From contig NZ_CP046564.1 of the NCBI RefSeq assembly GCF_009818105.1, forward strand, positions 3,534,001-3,598,000: a stretch of DNA of 64,000 nucleotides. The letters are read 5' to 3'. The translations under genes were made by a program, and so were the position numbers. Position 1 is the first letter of the stretch. Each line of letters starts with the position of its first letter. Shown in pieces: positions 1 through 11,788 of this stretch. A model generated the notes under the pieces. The model was given only the letters and a program-made list of their open reading frames with translations. It searched no databases and was not told the DNA's origin. Source of the stretch: Bacillus sp. N1-1 (GTDB lineage: Bacteria; Bacillota; Bacilli; Bacillales; Guptibacillaceae).

Positions 1-2117
<2,117 letters not shown>

Positions 2118-2145
2118 TCATCCCTTCATAATTAGGTTTATTTTT

Positions 2146-2667
2146 TTAATTTAAGATGGAATACTGCTTCAAATCTGTTACAGATTTTTGACTTCCTCGA
2201 GGGAAAGCCGTGATTCCTGTTCGAACCATTTCCTTTATGCCATATGGCCTGAGAAGATCTAAGATTGCTTCAATCTTATCGGAATTACCTGTTACCTGAA
2301 CCGTGATACTTTCACGGCTTACATCAATAATTGAAGCCCGAAACGGTTCAATTATTCCTGAAATTTCACTTCTTATTTGAGCATTACTAATGACCTTAAT
2401 TAAGGCTAACTCCCGGACCACAATGGCCTGGTCCGTTATATCAGTTACTTTCAACACATCGATTTGCTTGTTGAGTTGCTTGATGAGCTGCTCAATTTTG
2501 GCATTGTCATCGACATTAACGACAAAGGTCATTTTCGAAACTCCCTCTTTTTCGGTATGACCAACCGTGATGCTTTCAATGTTAAATTGCCGCTTTGTCA
2601 TGAGGCCTGTGATGCGATTTAGCACCCCACTTTGGTTAATGACCGTTGCGGTTACGATTCGTTTCAT
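2146..2667 (-). CDS. ilvN: Acetolactate synthase small (regulatory) subunit
   Basis: Regulatory partner of IlvB. The N-terminal ACT domain has the typical opening [17 protein letters not shown] with the valine-binding region, followed by a C-terminal ACT-like domain; 173 aa is the usual length for bacilli. The ATG overlaps the ilvB stop by 4 bases (ATGA), typical of coupled subunits. Called ilvH in B. subtilis nomenclature. Confidence 0.96.
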   Translation of the reverse strand: MKRIVTATVINQSGVLNRITGLMTKRQFNIESITVGHTEKEGVSKMTFVVNVDDNAKIEQLIKQLNKQIDVLKVTDITDQAIVVRELALIKVISNAQIRSEISGIIEPFRASIIDVSRESITVQVTGNSDKIEAILDLLRPYGIKEMVRTGITAFPRGSQKSVTDLKQYSILN

Positions 2668-4379
2668 GGTTTCACCCCAATCATCTGATGAAGCCCTTTA
2701 CCAGGGGCAATCATTGGATATACATTTTCCTTTCCACTCACGCGACAATCGATTAAGACTGGCTCGCGGTGAGAAAAAGCTTCTTCAAAAACAGCTTTCG
2801 CTTCTTCTTCATTCGTAACTTTAAATGATTTAATTCCATACGCCTCACCTAACTTTACAAAATCAGGCTGTACAGGGATTAGTGACTGGGAATAGCGTTC
2901 CTCGTAGAAAGCTTCCTGCCACTGTCTCACCATTCCAAGCGTCTGGTTATTCATAATGACGACTTTTACCGGAAGATTTAGTTCTTGAAGTGTGGAAAGC
3001 TCCTGTAACGTCATTTGGAATCCACCATCACCTGTTAGTGAAACAACTGTTTGTTCCGGAAAAGCAAGCTGGGCTCCTATAGCGGAAGGGAAACCAAATC
3101 CCATTGTGCCAAGTCCTCCAGATGTTACCCATCGATTTGCATCCGCAAATGCATAATATTGGGCTGCCCACATCTGATGCTGACCGACATCGGTCGTAAT
3201 AATCGCATCACCCTTCGTATATTCGTGTACGAGCTCTACGACGCGCTGTGGGAGAAATTCAGTAGTTGATACTTTCTTCCAAAGCGGAAAATCTTCACTA
3301 TTTTGTGTTAGCTTCTTACGCCATTCTTCTGTATCAGGAAGTGGTGATTCAATCTCTAGAAGCTTCTTCAACGCCTCTCTAGCATCAGATACAATTGGGA
3401 TTTGTGTTGAAACGTTTTTCCCGATTTCGGCAGGATCAACGTCGATATGAGCCACCGTTGCATGGATAGCAAAATGATCCAGGTTGCCGGTTAATCGATC
3501 ATCAAACCGTGCCCCAATACTAATTAACAAGTCACATTCATAAAGAGCCATGTTCGCTGTGTACGTTCCGTGCATGCCCCCCATCCCCAGGAATAGTGGA
3601 TGATTGCCAGGATAACTTCCAAGGCCAAGCAATGTATTAATCACCGGAATGCGATGTTTCTCAGAAAAAGCGACGAGTTCTTTTCCCGCATTCGCATGGA
3701 GGACACCAGCTCCGGCTAAGATCACCGGTTTTTTTGCTGCACCAACAGCATCTGCTAGTTTCTTAATTTGCAAAATGTTAGGCGAAAAGGTTGGCTGGTA
3801 ACCTGGTAAATGGACAGTAGAATCATAGTTGGGTGAAATGGTTTTGTTCGCCACATCTTTAGGGATATCAACGAGAACGGGACCGGGACGCCCCGTTGTT
3901 GCAATATGGAACGCTTCTTTAATAATTCTCGGTAGGTCCTGAACATCACGCACCTGGTAATTATGTTTGGTGATTGGTGCAGTAATCCCCATAATATCCG
4001 CTTCTTGAAAAGCATCGGTTCCGATTACCGTACTGGCCACCTGCCCTGTGAAGATCACAAGTGGCAGGGAATCCATCATTGCATCCGTAATTCCTGTTAC
4101 GAGATTTGTCGCACCCGGTCCTGAAGTGGCAATGACAACGCCCGGCTTTCCACTCACTCTTGCGTAGCCTTCAGCCGCATGAATTGAGCCCTGTTCATGC
4201 TTCGAAAGAATGTGCTTAATCGGTGATCGATATAATGCATCATAAATTGGAAGTACTGCTCCTCCTGGATACCCGAAGAGAACTTCAACATTTTCTTTTT
4301 TTAAAGAATGAATCAATACATCTGCCCCGGTCATTTCCGCTGTTACCGCTTCGGCTTCTGGTTTTGCCTTCGCCCGCAT
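2664..4379 (-). CDS. ilvB: Acetolactate synthase large (catalytic) subunit
   Basis: ThDP-dependent enzyme condensing pyruvate with pyruvate or 2-oxobutyrate. It shows the catalytic glutamate region [14 protein letters not shown] and [15 protein letters not shown] near residues 45-75, and the ThDP-binding [12 protein letters not shown] motif in the C-terminal third. The start at 4379 ([10 protein letters not shown]) lies 8 bases after GGAGG; earlier TTG and ATG codons at 4394 and 4385 overlap or crowd that site. It is the first gene after the T-box leader, so uncharged branched-chain tRNA should raise its transcription. Confidence 0.96.
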   Translation of the reverse strand: MRAKAKPEAEAVTAEMTGADVLIHSLKKENVEVLFGYPGGAVLPIYDALYRSPIKHILSKHEQGSIHAAEGYARVSGKPGVVIATSGPGATNLVTGITDAMMDSLPLVIFTGQVASTVIGTDAFQEADIMGITAPITKHNYQVRDVQDLPRIIKEAFHIATTGRPGPVLVDIPKDVANKTISPNYDSTVHLPGYQPTFSPNILQIKKLADAVGAAKKPVILAGAGVLHANAGKELVAFSEKHRIPVINTLLGLGSYPGNHPLFLGMGGMHGTYTANMALYECDLLISIGARFDDRLTGNLDHFAIHATVAHIDVDPAEIGKNVSTQIPIVSDAREALKKLLEIESPLPDTEEWRKKLTQNSEDFPLWKKVSTTEFLPQRVVELVHEYTKGDAIITTDVGQHQMWAAQYYAFADANRWVTSGGLGTMGFGFPSAIGAQLAFPEQTVVSLTGDGGFQMTLQELSTLQELNLPVKVVIMNNQTLGMVRQWQEAFYEERYSQSLIPVQPDFVKLGEAYGIKSFKVTNEEEAKAVFEEAFSHREPVLIDCRVSGKENVYPMIAPGKGLHQMIGVKP

Positions 4380-4441
4380 ATTCATACCCTCCAATGCTTA
4401 TTTGCCCGCTTCCGTCTTAACAGTGAAGCGTTACTAACTTT

Positions 4442-4737
4442 TAATAAAAAAAAGCCTTCTCATCCCTACGCCGCTTTTTACGGTCCATAGGGGCGAAAAG
4501 ACTTCACGGTACCACCCTACTTTTACGACAATAAACTGCCGCCTTATGAGCAAATTGCTCGTTTTGATAACAAGTGTTTAAAGAACACTTGGTTGATCCT
4601 ATATTACTAAGTTCAGATCAACACTCGGAGGGGATGTCGATACAGGGGGTAATACCGGCTTCCACCACTACCGGCTCTCTGGTTATTACCAATTCCTGTT
4701 TCTTTTGCCTCGTCATCGATTATAAATATTTATTTTT
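4442..4737 (-). promoter_or_regulatory. T-box leader of ilvB
   Basis: The transcript carries the T-box signature AGGGTGGTACCGTGA (complement of 4504-4518), an AG-bulge-like AGAGAG and paired GGTAATA/TATTACC arms of Stem I. A terminator follows. The leader begins directly after the ilvE stop, so it sits inside the operon and spares ilvE from tRNA control. I could not settle the specifier codon: AUC (Ile) lies in one possible specifier loop and CUU (Leu) in another. Confidence 0.93.
4445..4502 (-). terminator. T-box intrinsic terminator
   Basis: A 15-pair stem, one mismatch, closes around the loop near 4475-4480 and is followed by nine T on the transcript strand. Its 5' arm overlaps the antiterminator side of the T-box. 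Confidence 0.9.
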
Positions 4738-5652
4738 TTACCCTGCCTGCACATCACGTTTTGAAGGATAAACAGTGACACCATCCACTGTGACAATATC
4801 TCTGAACGCTTCAAGAAGGTTATTTGTCGTTTTACCTGGCTTCCCTTCTCCAATCTCACGACCGTCTACTTTCACAACGGCAATGACTTCAGCAGCAGTT
4901 CCAGTTAAAAAGACTTCATCTGCAACATAAACGTCGTGACGCGTAAACGTTTCTTCGCGCATGTCATACCCTTTTTGTCTCGCGAGTTCCATAATGGCAT
5001 TTCGCGTAATGCCTTCTAGTGCACCGACATAGCCAGGCGGTGTTTTAATGACGTTACCTTTCACGATAAATATATTATCAGCCGAACCTTCAGCGACGTA
5101 TCCCTGATCATTTAACATCAGTGCTTCACTGACACCGGCTAAATTGGCTTCAATTTTGACAAGAATATTATTTAAGTAGTTCAACGATTTTACCTTGGGA
5201 CTTAATACATCCGAGCGGTTCCGTCTGCTTGCTACCGTGACAATTTCAATTCCTGTTTCATATAATCGCTTAGGGAACAAGGCCAGTGATTCTGCAATAA
5301 CGATCACTTGTGGTTCCTTACATGTGAATGGATCGAGTCCTAGATTCCCTACACCGCGAGATACAACGATGCGAATATAGGCATCCTGAAGGTTGTTTTT
5401 TTTCAGCGTTTGCACAATAATGTCAGTCATTTCCTCCATCGTGTGCGTTATTTTTAGCATAATTGAATGAGCTGAATCATAGAGGCGCTGTAGATGATGT
5501 TCTAACCTGAAGACATTCCCATCATACATGCGAATTCCTTCGAACACCCCATCGCCATAGAGGAAACCATGATCGTATACCGATACTTTGGCATCTTCTT
5601 TTTTCACAAATTCTCCGTTAAGGTAGATCCACTGTTCACTCACCTTGTTCAC
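4738..5652 (-). CDS. ilvE: Branched-chain amino acid aminotransferase
   Basis: PLP-dependent class IV (D-amino acid aminotransferase fold) enzyme for the final step to Leu, Ile and Val. Seen are YLNGEFV at the N-terminus, YDHGFLYGDGVFEGIR, the lysine of VKSLNYLNN that should bind PLP, and EGSADNIFI. 304 aa is the normal length. The ATG has AAAGGAGTG 6 bases upstream. It leads the operon and is separated from ilvB by the T-box. Confidence 0.94.
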   Translation of the reverse strand: MNKVSEQWIYLNGEFVKKEDAKVSVYDHGFLYGDGVFEGIRMYDGNVFRLEHHLQRLYDSAHSIMLKITHTMEEMTDIIVQTLKKNNLQDAYIRIVVSRGVGNLGLDPFTCKEPQVIVIAESLALFPKRLYETGIEIVTVASRRNRSDVLSPKVKSLNYLNNILVKIEANLAGVSEALMLNDQGYVAEGSADNIFIVKGNVIKTPPGYVGALEGITRNAIMELARQKGYDMREETFTRHDVYVADEVFLTGTAAEVIAVVKVDGREIGEGKPGKTTNNLLEAFRDIVTVDGVTVYPSKRDVQAG

Positions 5653-5779
5653 TCCTTTCTATGTGTTAAGTAGACGCAGTAAAGCGTTAGTGTCTAATGA
5701 TAGGACCAATCATTTTCAAGGTCCCTGTTGTCGTTTTTGTTTGATTTATTAGAATACTTTGTTTGTTTAATTGAGGATT

Positions 5780-5808
5780 ATATTACGCCGGTTTGGACGT
5801 AAGGTCAA
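5780..5808 (-). promoter_or_regulatory. Promoter of the ilvE-ilvBNC-leuA operon
   Basis: On the minus strand TTGACC is followed after exactly 17 bases by TAATAT. It lies about 130 bases before the ilvE ATG, leaving a roughly 120-base leader. Confidence 0.75.
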
Positions 5809-5854
5809 CACCTAAAAGCTAAGTTTTTTGATAATTATGATATATCAGTTTATT

Positions 5855-5868
5855 TGTAAACGCTTACA
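5855..5868. promoter_or_regulatory. CcpA cre site 1 upstream of ilvE
   Basis: TGTAAACGCTTACA is a full match to the catabolite-responsive element TGWAANCGNTNWCA. Its centre lies about 90 bases upstream of the expected start of transcription, a position used for CcpA activation of ilv-leu in B. subtilis. Confidence 0.8.
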
Positions 5869-5920
5869 ATCCTATCGTGCGTGAGATTTGGTCACACGAA
5901 ATTTTTTATTGTAAAATTAA

Positions 5921-5934
5921 TAAAAGCGCTTACA
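5921..5934. promoter_or_regulatory. CcpA cre-like site 2 upstream of ilvE
   Basis: TAAAAGCGCTTACA differs from the cre consensus at one position and lies 66 bases beyond site 1. Confidence 0.6.
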
Positions 5935-5939
5935 TTGAA

Positions 5940-6370
5940 TCATTCACTTAACTAAGCATTACGTTGGTGAATTTCATACCTTTCTCAATAAAGTGAAAGA
6001 GTTCCCTTTACAACTGCTAATTGTCAGCTCATATCTAGCTGACCACGATAGACAGCTACCTTTGCATAATTATTTAACCCCTCTTGTTTTTCTACTTAAA
6101 CCATTGCACTTGAATCATGCCGAGCATAAATTGATCGATTTTATATTGCCTCCATTGAAAATATGAGCTTTGTTCCAACTCTATCAACTATCGATTTTTT
6201 CTTTCTATAGAAAACCTACGAATTTTGTTCATTTATGCAGAAGCATATTTATCAAATTTCATTATTAAAGTTGCATACTTACTAGCGTACGTTATTGTTA
6301 AAGATGTTTATGAACATTTACAGTTGTCGTGTAATCGGCAACTGTAACTTAAACAAAAGATAGTAAACAT
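5940..6370. other. Gene-free stretch between ilvE promoter and metY
   Basis: AT-rich, with no open frame carrying a ribosome binding site on either strand. I see no repeat or RNA motif here. Confidence 0.6.
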
Positions 6371-6374
6371 ACAA

Positions 6375-6405
6375 AAAGCCCTCTTCTGAATGAGAAAAGG
6401 GCTTT
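6375..6405 (-). terminator. Terminator of metX-metY
   Basis: The arms AGCCCTTTTC and GAAGAGGGCT are followed by TTTTT on the minus strand, just after the metY stop. Confidence 0.85.
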
Positions 6406-6418
6406 CCACTAATATTCC

Positions 6419-7717
6419 TTATACGCTAGCTTCGACTTTTGCTTTTGCGATCGCTTGATCTAAATCATCAATTAAATCATCAATATGTTCAATTCCGACA
6501 GAGAGTCGAATCAGATCGTCTCGTACACCAGATGCTACAAGTTCATCGGCACTTAGCTGCTGATGAGTGGTGCTTGCTGGATGGATAATTAAGCTTTTCG
6601 CATCACCAACATTTGCAACATGAGACCAGAGATCAACGGCATTGATAATGCCTGCACCTGTTTCACGACCTCCCTTAATACCGAATACAACAACAGCCCC
6701 GGCGCCTTTTGGAAGATATTTGTGAACAAGTTGATGTGATGGATGATCCGCTTCCTCAGGATAGCTAACCCATTCAACGGCCGGATTTTCTTTAAGATAA
6801 GAGACTAGCTTTCGCGTGTTAGCGATATGCTCTTTCATGCGAACGTGCAGCGTTTCAACACCAAGAGCAATTTGAAAAGCGTTAAATGGACTAAGCGCAG
6901 CACCCGTATCTCTTAGCAGCTGCACTCTTGCTTTTACAATGTACGCAGCTTCTGGGAGTGCTTCAGCAAAAATGATCCCATGATACGTATGATCTGGCTC
7001 AGTGAACCCAGGAAATTTAGAGGAGTTCCAATCGAACTTTCCTCCATCAACGATGATGCCTCCCAAAGTTGATCCGTTTCCACCAAGCCATTTTGTAGCA
7101 GAGTGAACGACGATATCTGCTCCGTGTTCAATTGGTCGACATAGATAAGGCGTTGCAAACGTATTGTCGATGATCAGTGGTATACCCGCTTCATGTGCAA
7201 TTTCAGCAACTTTCTCAATATCTAATACGTGAAGACCTGGATTGCCAATTGTTTCAGCAAAAATGGCTTTTGTGTTTGGTGTAATGGCAGCTCTGAAAGA
7301 TTCCAAATTTTCCGGGTCTACAAAGTTGGTTTTGATTCCGTATTTTGGAAGCGTTGCAGAAAAGAGATTGTACGTTCCACCGTATAAAGTCGAAGCTGAA
7401 ACAATTTCATCTCCGCTATTTGCAACATTTAATATCGCTGTGGTAATTGCTGCCATACCACTTGCTAGTGCAAGAGCTCCAACGCCACCTTCAAGCTGAG
7501 CAATTCGTTCTTCAAGTGCTCCAACAGTTGGATTTCCAATCCTTGAATAGATAAACCCTTCTTCTTTTAATGCAAATAAATCAGCGGCATGGTCAGTATT
7601 GTTAAATTGATAAGCATTGGATTGATAGATTGGTAGTGCTCTAGCTCCCGTTGCAGAATCAGCTTGTAACCCTCCATGAATGCCAATCGTCTCTAAATGA
7701 TATTTTTTATCTGCCAT
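6419..7717 (-). CDS. metY: O-acetylhomoserine aminocarboxypropyltransferase (sulfhydrylase)
   Basis: Cys/Met-metabolism PLP enzyme converting O-acetylhomoserine plus sulfide to homocysteine. Residues 1-40 show the ETIGIHGG and YQSNAYQF openings. SATKWLGGNGSTLGG holds the PLP lysine, and the long insert HTYHGIIFAEALPEAAY is typical of MetY rather than of MetB or MetC. 432 aa fits. AGGAGTGAAGTGAA precedes the ATG. It starts one base after the metX stop, so the two enzymes form a direct sulfhydrylation pathway. Confidence 0.95.
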   Translation of the reverse strand: MADKKYHLETIGIHGGLQADSATGARALPIYQSNAYQFNNTDHAADLFALKEEGFIYSRIGNPTVGALEERIAQLEGGVGALALASGMAAITTAILNVANSGDEIVSASTLYGGTYNLFSATLPKYGIKTNFVDPENLESFRAAITPNTKAIFAETIGNPGLHVLDIEKVAEIAHEAGIPLIIDNTFATPYLCRPIEHGADIVVHSATKWLGGNGSTLGGIIVDGGKFDWNSSKFPGFTEPDHTYHGIIFAEALPEAAYIVKARVQLLRDTGAALSPFNAFQIALGVETLHVRMKEHIANTRKLVSYLKENPAVEWVSYPEEADHPSHQLVHKYLPKGAGAVVVFGIKGGRETGAGIINAVDLWSHVANVGDAKSLIIHPASTTHQQLSADELVASGVRDDLIRLSVGIEHIDDLIDDLDQAIAKAKVEASV

Positions 7718-7718
7718 T

Positions 7719-8804
7719 TCACTTCACTCCTTCGATTTTGTTTATCATTGTAATTTGTTCTTTTATAAGTGGTCCCCATTTATCAAACTCAACGAGAAAC
7801 CCATCATGACCAAATTTTGTATCGACAAGATAAAACTGAGAGGATGAACCTTGTTGAAAAAGCTTTTCTAATTCATCTGGTGGGTAAATCAGATCCCCTT
7901 TGAACCCAATTGCTAGGATGTTTGCTTTGAATCTTTTGTTTACTAAGGTAAGATTGCCTCTTTCAATGCCAATATCGTGGTTATCCATCGCCTTTAACAA
8001 ATATAAGTAGCTGTTTGCATCAAAGCGGCTTACAAGTTTATTGCCTTGATAATGAAGATAGGATTCGACATCGTATTGTGGTTCTTTATGGCTAGCTGAA
8101 GCCCCTTTAACGCCACGACCGAATTTTTTTTGGAACATTTCATCCGTTCGATAGGAGATCATCCCAATCATTCTTGCGGTTGCTAGCCCAGATGTTGGAG
8201 CTTGATCACTACTGTAGTAACCATCCCTCCAGTTCGGATCATTCGTAATCGCAAATCGAGAAATGGCATTATAAGCAATTCCATAGGCATTTAGGGTTGG
8301 TGTGACGGCAAGTGGGATAAGATGATCCATCCAATCTGGATAGAGGAGGCCCCATTCAAGTACCTGCATCCCTCCAAGAGATCCACCAATGACAGCATGG
8401 AGATGGTGGATACCAAGTTCCTCAAGTGCTTTTTTCTGGGAATGTACCATGTCTCTTACAGAAACAAACGGAAAATCGGCTTGGTAACGCTTTTGCGTAT
8501 CTGGGTTGATCGATTGTGGTCCTGTCGAGCCATTACATCCTCCGAGGATATTGAATGTAATAACTTGAAAATCAGAAGTATCGATATAAGCATCTTCCCC
8601 GATTAATCCTTTCCACCATCCTGCTTCCTTATGACCGACTGTATACTGATTTCCCGTTAAAGCATGACAGACAAGAACTACCGGCGCTCCCCTAGGACCC
8701 ACACGTTCATAGGCAAGTTCGACGTCATGAAGTTCATTGCCAGATTCGAGCATTAACGAACCAATCGATACCGTCTGATCTTCGTATATCGTCTCTCTAT
8801 CCAA
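7719..8804 (-). CDS. metX: Homoserine O-acetyltransferase
   Basis: Acetylates homoserine from acetyl-CoA for methionine synthesis. It is an alpha/beta hydrolase with the nucleophile elbow GGSLGGMQ, NILGGCNGSTGP near the oxyanion region and a C-terminal FGHDGFLVE holding the catalytic His. The open frame reaches 8828, but AAAGGAG lies inside it and points to the TTG at 8804 (8 bases spacing), giving 361 aa. It is controlled by the SAM riboswitch upstream. Confidence 0.92.
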   Translation of the reverse strand: MDRETIYEDQTVSIGSLMLESGNELHDVELAYERVGPRGAPVVLVCHALTGNQYTVGHKEAGWWKGLIGEDAYIDTSDFQVITFNILGGCNGSTGPQSINPDTQKRYQADFPFVSVRDMVHSQKKALEELGIHHLHAVIGGSLGGMQVLEWGLLYPDWMDHLIPLAVTPTLNAYGIAYNAISRFAITNDPNWRDGYYSSDQAPTSGLATARMIGMISYRTDEMFQKKFGRGVKGASASHKEPQYDVESYLHYQGNKLVSRFDANSYLYLLKAMDNHDIGIERGNLTLVNKRFKANILAIGFKGDLIYPPDELEKLFQQGSSSQFYLVDTKFGHDGFLVEFDKWGPLIKEQITMINKIEGVK

Positions 8805-8855
8805 ACCCCTATCACTCCTTTCAAACAAATGCTGCTTGTTTTTACTTAAAATAAA

Positions 8856-8882
8856 AAGCCTCTCTGAAAGACAGAGAGGCTT
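8856..8882 (-). terminator. Terminator of the metX SAM riboswitch
   Basis: The perfect arms AAGCCTCTCTG and CAGAGAGGCTT are followed by TTTTTA on the transcript. This is the off-state expression platform. Confidence 0.92.
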
Positions 8883-8901
8883 GATTTATTCATCAGCTCC
8901 G

Positions 8902-9008
8902 CTTATCTTTCAGGATTTCTCCTGCAGGATTTGGCACCTTTTCAAACCAGAATTGGTTTGACGGTTGCCGGGCTTCATAGGGCCAGTCCCTCCGCCTCTC
9001 TAGATAAG
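8902..9008 (-). promoter_or_regulatory. SAM-I (S-box) riboswitch
   Basis: The transcript contains AGAGAGGCGGAGGGACTGGC, then CCCGGCAACC, closed by the P1 arms CTTATCT and AGATAAG. These match the S-box aptamer core. With the following terminator it should shut off metX-metY when S-adenosylmethionine is plentiful. Confidence 0.97.
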
Positions 9009-9040
9009 TAAGAATATTTCGTTTTTAATTAATTGTGTTT

Positions 9041-9069
9041 ATTTTAGCAAGGTGGCGCATTAGTGTCAA
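9041..9069 (-). promoter_or_regulatory. Promoter of metX-metY
   Basis: The minus strand reads TTGACA, 17 bases, TAAAAT, ending about 33 bases before the riboswitch P1 arm. Confidence 0.8.
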
Positions 9070-9191
9070 ACATTTTCGGGAATTTTTATTCTTTTGAACC
9101 AAAGGATAAGACAGTCTATGACCAGAATTGTTTCGTTAGAATGAACTTTTTGATAAGGTAACGATAGACCATTTAAAAGAGGTGAACAACT

Positions 9192-9611
9192 ATGGAAGCA
9201 CCCTTCTTTGCATTAGAGGATATGAATAGTGGCGACGTCATTCGTCTTTCTGACTTTGTTGGAAAACCAGTGATGATTACATTCTGGACATCCTGGTGTC
9301 CTGACTGTATGAAAGATATGCCGATGAAAGAACAATTTTATCACCATGCTGATCTTGAAAAGCTGGCCTTCTTAACCATAAATGTAACAGGACGAGAACG
9401 ATCAGAGGAAGCCGGGAGAGAATTTACGATAAAAAACGACCTTCCTTTTCCTGTATTACGTGACAATGGTCGAGAGACGTATGATGATTACGGGTGCACT
9501 GGAGTTCCTACAACGGTTCTACTCGATAAAGATCATCAAATTGTTAACGTTTTTAATGATCAATCTTCTTTCCTCGATATTGCGAAATCACTTCCATCAA
9601 TCATGAAGTAA
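9192..9611 (+). CDS. TlpA-like thioredoxin-fold protein
   Basis: A 139-aa redoxin-type protein with the active-site pair WCPDC at Cys36 and Cys39 and the cis-proline segment GVPTTVLLD. There is no signal peptide or membrane anchor, so it is probably cytosolic, unlike ResA. GAGGTGAACAACT precedes the ATG. A possible promoter is TTGAAC at 9094 with TATGAC 17 bases on. Its partner is unknown; a thiol oxidoreductase or peroxidase-like role is inferred. Confidence 0.85.
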   Translation: MEAPFFALEDMNSGDVIRLSDFVGKPVMITFWTSWCPDCMKDMPMKEQFYHHADLEKLAFLTINVTGRERSEEAGREFTIKNDLPFPVLRDNGRETYDDYGCTGVPTTVLLDKDHQIVNVFNDQSSFLDIAKSLPSIMK

Positions 9612-9625
9612 AAACGCATAGAAAA

Positions 9626-9649
9626 AAGCCAGAGGAATTCCTCTGGCTT
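9626..9649. terminator. Shared terminator between thioredoxin-like gene and rsgI
   Basis: A perfect palindromic stem AAGCCAGAGGAATTCCTCTG continuing to GCTT. The minus-strand transcript continues with six T, so it mainly ends rsgI. Confidence 0.8.
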
Positions 9650-9688
9650 AAATAATGGATATAAAATGAATAATAGCATGATGCTTCA

Positions 9689-10990
9689 CTAATCTTTTTT
9701 CTTTTCTTCAGACTTGCCTTTATTGTCTTTGGGATCTTCTTTCTTTGGAGCTTTTTCGCTCTTCTTTTCTTCTTTGTCTTGCGCTTTTTCGTTTTTCTTC
9801 TCAGACTTTTCTTGCGCCTTCTCGCTTTTCTTTTCAGCTTTTTCGTGTGCTTTATCTGCTTTACTATTTTGTTTTTCAACCTGCTTTTTTTCTTTCTCTT
9901 GTTCTTTTTCTATTTTAGTTTCCGTTTTTTTTTCCGCTTTTTCTTGTTTATCTTTTTCTTTTTGATCTTCTTTGTCATCTTTTTGAGGCTGCGTCCCACT
10001 AGATGAATTGTTTTTCTTTGATTCATTGGAATTAACGTTTTTATTTGTTTGATTTTCTTTTGTTTCAGGAACAGACTTTTGTTCGGATTGTTTGAGGATA
10101 AGTTCTCCGTTTTCATCATCTTGATCAGGTACTTTTTTGTCGTTTAATTGGACAACAGAATCTTCAATCGGTGTTGGTGTATCTTTCACTTTGGATTCAT
10201 CAGGCTCTTCCGATTCCTTCGCCTCAACAGCGGTCATACTTTCGGATTGCATTTCATCCATTTTTTTCACAGATAGATTACGTACTTCGTCCATTGACAA
10301 AGAAGCTCCTCGATCAATGGCTGCGAGGTATGTCATATATTTCCCCTGAGATACACCATGTTCTATTGCTTTTTCACGCGTACTGTAATCAGCATCAAGA
10401 ATGGTTGTAATGGCAACCGCTTGATTAACAAGTGCGTTATTCTGTTCTATACCTCGGATAACGGCTTCTAAATCTCCGCTAATCCCTTTACTTTCTTTTG
10501 CTTCAACGTTCGAAGCGACAATGAGTAATTTCCGATCTTCTTCTAGATAGCCTTCTTTATCGAGTTTCGAGACAAGTAGTCCTCCAAATTCGCTAAGTGG
10601 CATATTCATTGTATCCCGTTCTAAGTTCAACCCTTCACCGTCTGAATTCCATGCTTGATATTGAACAACTTCAAGATCAGAATTAACTCCAACCTCAATA
10701 CTTGGATTGATATCAAAGCTTACATAGGCTGCAACTACATCATTCTGTCTAACAGGAATAACGCCTGTTACGATGACGACTAACAATAGAATTGCTGCCA
10801 TACCGGCCAGGGTGGGCATAGAGGGGGTAAAATAACCTTTTTTCTTATTTAGTGGTTTTGGTGCAAGTTTAATTTCAGAGCCGATTGTTAACGCATGATT
10901 TCGCTTCAGATGGATCGTTGAAAATTCTCCATCAGGAGTTAGTACAACTGCCTTTCTTCCGCGAATGTCCATAATGACCCCTTTTTTCAT
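9689..10990 (-). CDS. rsgI: Anti-sigma-I factor RsgI-type protein
   Basis: A membrane anti-sigma factor expected to bind SigI. Residues 1-50 form the RsgI N-terminal domain (KKGVIMDIRGRKAVVLTPDG). A transmembrane helix follows (about 57-75), then an external domain starting VAAYVSFDINPSIEVGVN. The last 150 residues are an extreme Lys/Glu/Ser-rich low-complexity tail with repeated EKAEKKSEK-like units. GGGGGCC before ATG 10990 sets the start; an upstream in-frame TTG overlaps this site. It lies 21 bases after sigI. The tail may contact the cell wall, which is inference. Confidence 0.92.
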   Translation of the reverse strand: MKKGVIMDIRGRKAVVLTPDGEFSTIHLKRNHALTIGSEIKLAPKPLNKKKGYFTPSMPTLAGMAAILLLVVIVTGVIPVRQNDVVAAYVSFDINPSIEVGVNSDLEVVQYQAWNSDGEGLNLERDTMNMPLSEFGGLLVSKLDKEGYLEEDRKLLIVASNVEAKESKGISGDLEAVIRGIEQNNALVNQAVAITTILDADYSTREKAIEHGVSQGKYMTYLAAIDRGASLSMDEVRNLSVKKMDEMQSESMTAVEAKESEEPDESKVKDTPTPIEDSVVQLNDKKVPDQDDENGELILKQSEQKSVPETKENQTNKNVNSNESKKNNSSSGTQPQKDDKEDQKEKDKQEKAEKKTETKIEKEQEKEKKQVEKQNSKADKAHEKAEKKSEKAQEKSEKKNEKAQDKEEKKSEKAPKKEDPKDNKGKSEEKKKD

Positions 10991-11011
10991 CCCCTGGCCC
11001 CCTTTATCCAA

Positions 11012-11779
11012 CTACTGTATATAAGATTTCAGAGCATTAAATCCACCCAAATGAATTAATGCAACTGCTATTATATACTTTCGATTACGTTCAATCGTTT
11101 TGCGACTGCATGTAACGAGCGCCAGCAAATCTTTTATAGGGAGCTGCTTTTTCTCTAATAAATATCCTGAAAGAACGTGATCATCCGCGATCAATTTTGC
11201 AATCATCTTGGCATTTTCTCTTGCATCAATATGTTTCGGACAGTTTTTGCTAAGAACCTTAAACGTAATGCTAAATTTCTTAAGCAACTGCTCATATTCC
11301 TCAATTTCAAACATTCGTACTTCACGTTGTTTATCAATCTCATATACATCAAGAGCAGCTTTTTGTTCTGCAAAGCTATCTTCTAACCGACCTTCCTCAT
11401 CAAGTTCTTCAGGTTCAAGGTAAATATACTTATTTTGTCGTGCTTCTTTTCGAATATAATCGATCACTCTTCTTCTAATCACCATATCAGCAAATGTTAA
11501 GAATCTGCTTCCCTGGCCTTTACGATACTGATCCATAGCTTCATTAAAAGCCGATAGCCCTATACTGAATTCATCCATCGAATGATTTATATAGCGATTG
11601 CACACTTTAGACGTGATTTTCTTAATAAAAGGTTGATAGTCTTCTAAAAGCTGATTGCGTAACGCCTGATTTCCATTCTGTATACGATCAACTTTATCTT
11701 CTAAAGTAATAGTCTCTTCTTTTTTGTTTTCATTTTTATTAGCGAAATTTCCCATTGCGCTGATTGAAATGGTTGTCAT
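11012..11779 (-). CDS. sigI: RNA polymerase sigma factor SigI
   Basis: An alternative sigma factor of the SigI type, linked in Bacillus to heat and cell-envelope stress. Region 2 is seen around YQPFIKKITSKVCNR and FLTFADMVIRRRVIDYIRKE, and a C-terminal helix-turn-helix lies near LPIKDLLALVTCSRKTIERN. About 255 aa is normal for the family. GAGAGGTG precedes the ATG at 11779 by 6 bases. It is paired with rsgI in one transcript and probably controls its own promoter. Confidence 0.94.
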   Translation of the reverse strand: MTTISISAMGNFANKNENKKEETITLEDKVDRIQNGNQALRNQLLEDYQPFIKKITSKVCNRYINHSMDEFSIGLSAFNEAMDQYRKGQGSRFLTFADMVIRRRVIDYIRKEARQNKYIYLEPEELDEEGRLEDSFAEQKAALDVYEIDKQREVRMFEIEEYEQLLKKFSITFKVLSKNCPKHIDARENAKMIAKLIADDHVLSGYLLEKKQLPIKDLLALVTCSRKTIERNRKYIIAVALIHLGGFNALKSYIQ

Positions 11780-11788
11780 GTTATACAC

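Noticed and set aside
9714..10006. Open frames of about 80 residues on the plus strand opposite rsgI
   Set aside because: They are Phe/Ser/Leu-only mirror images of the Lys/Glu-rich rsgI tail, without ribosome sites.
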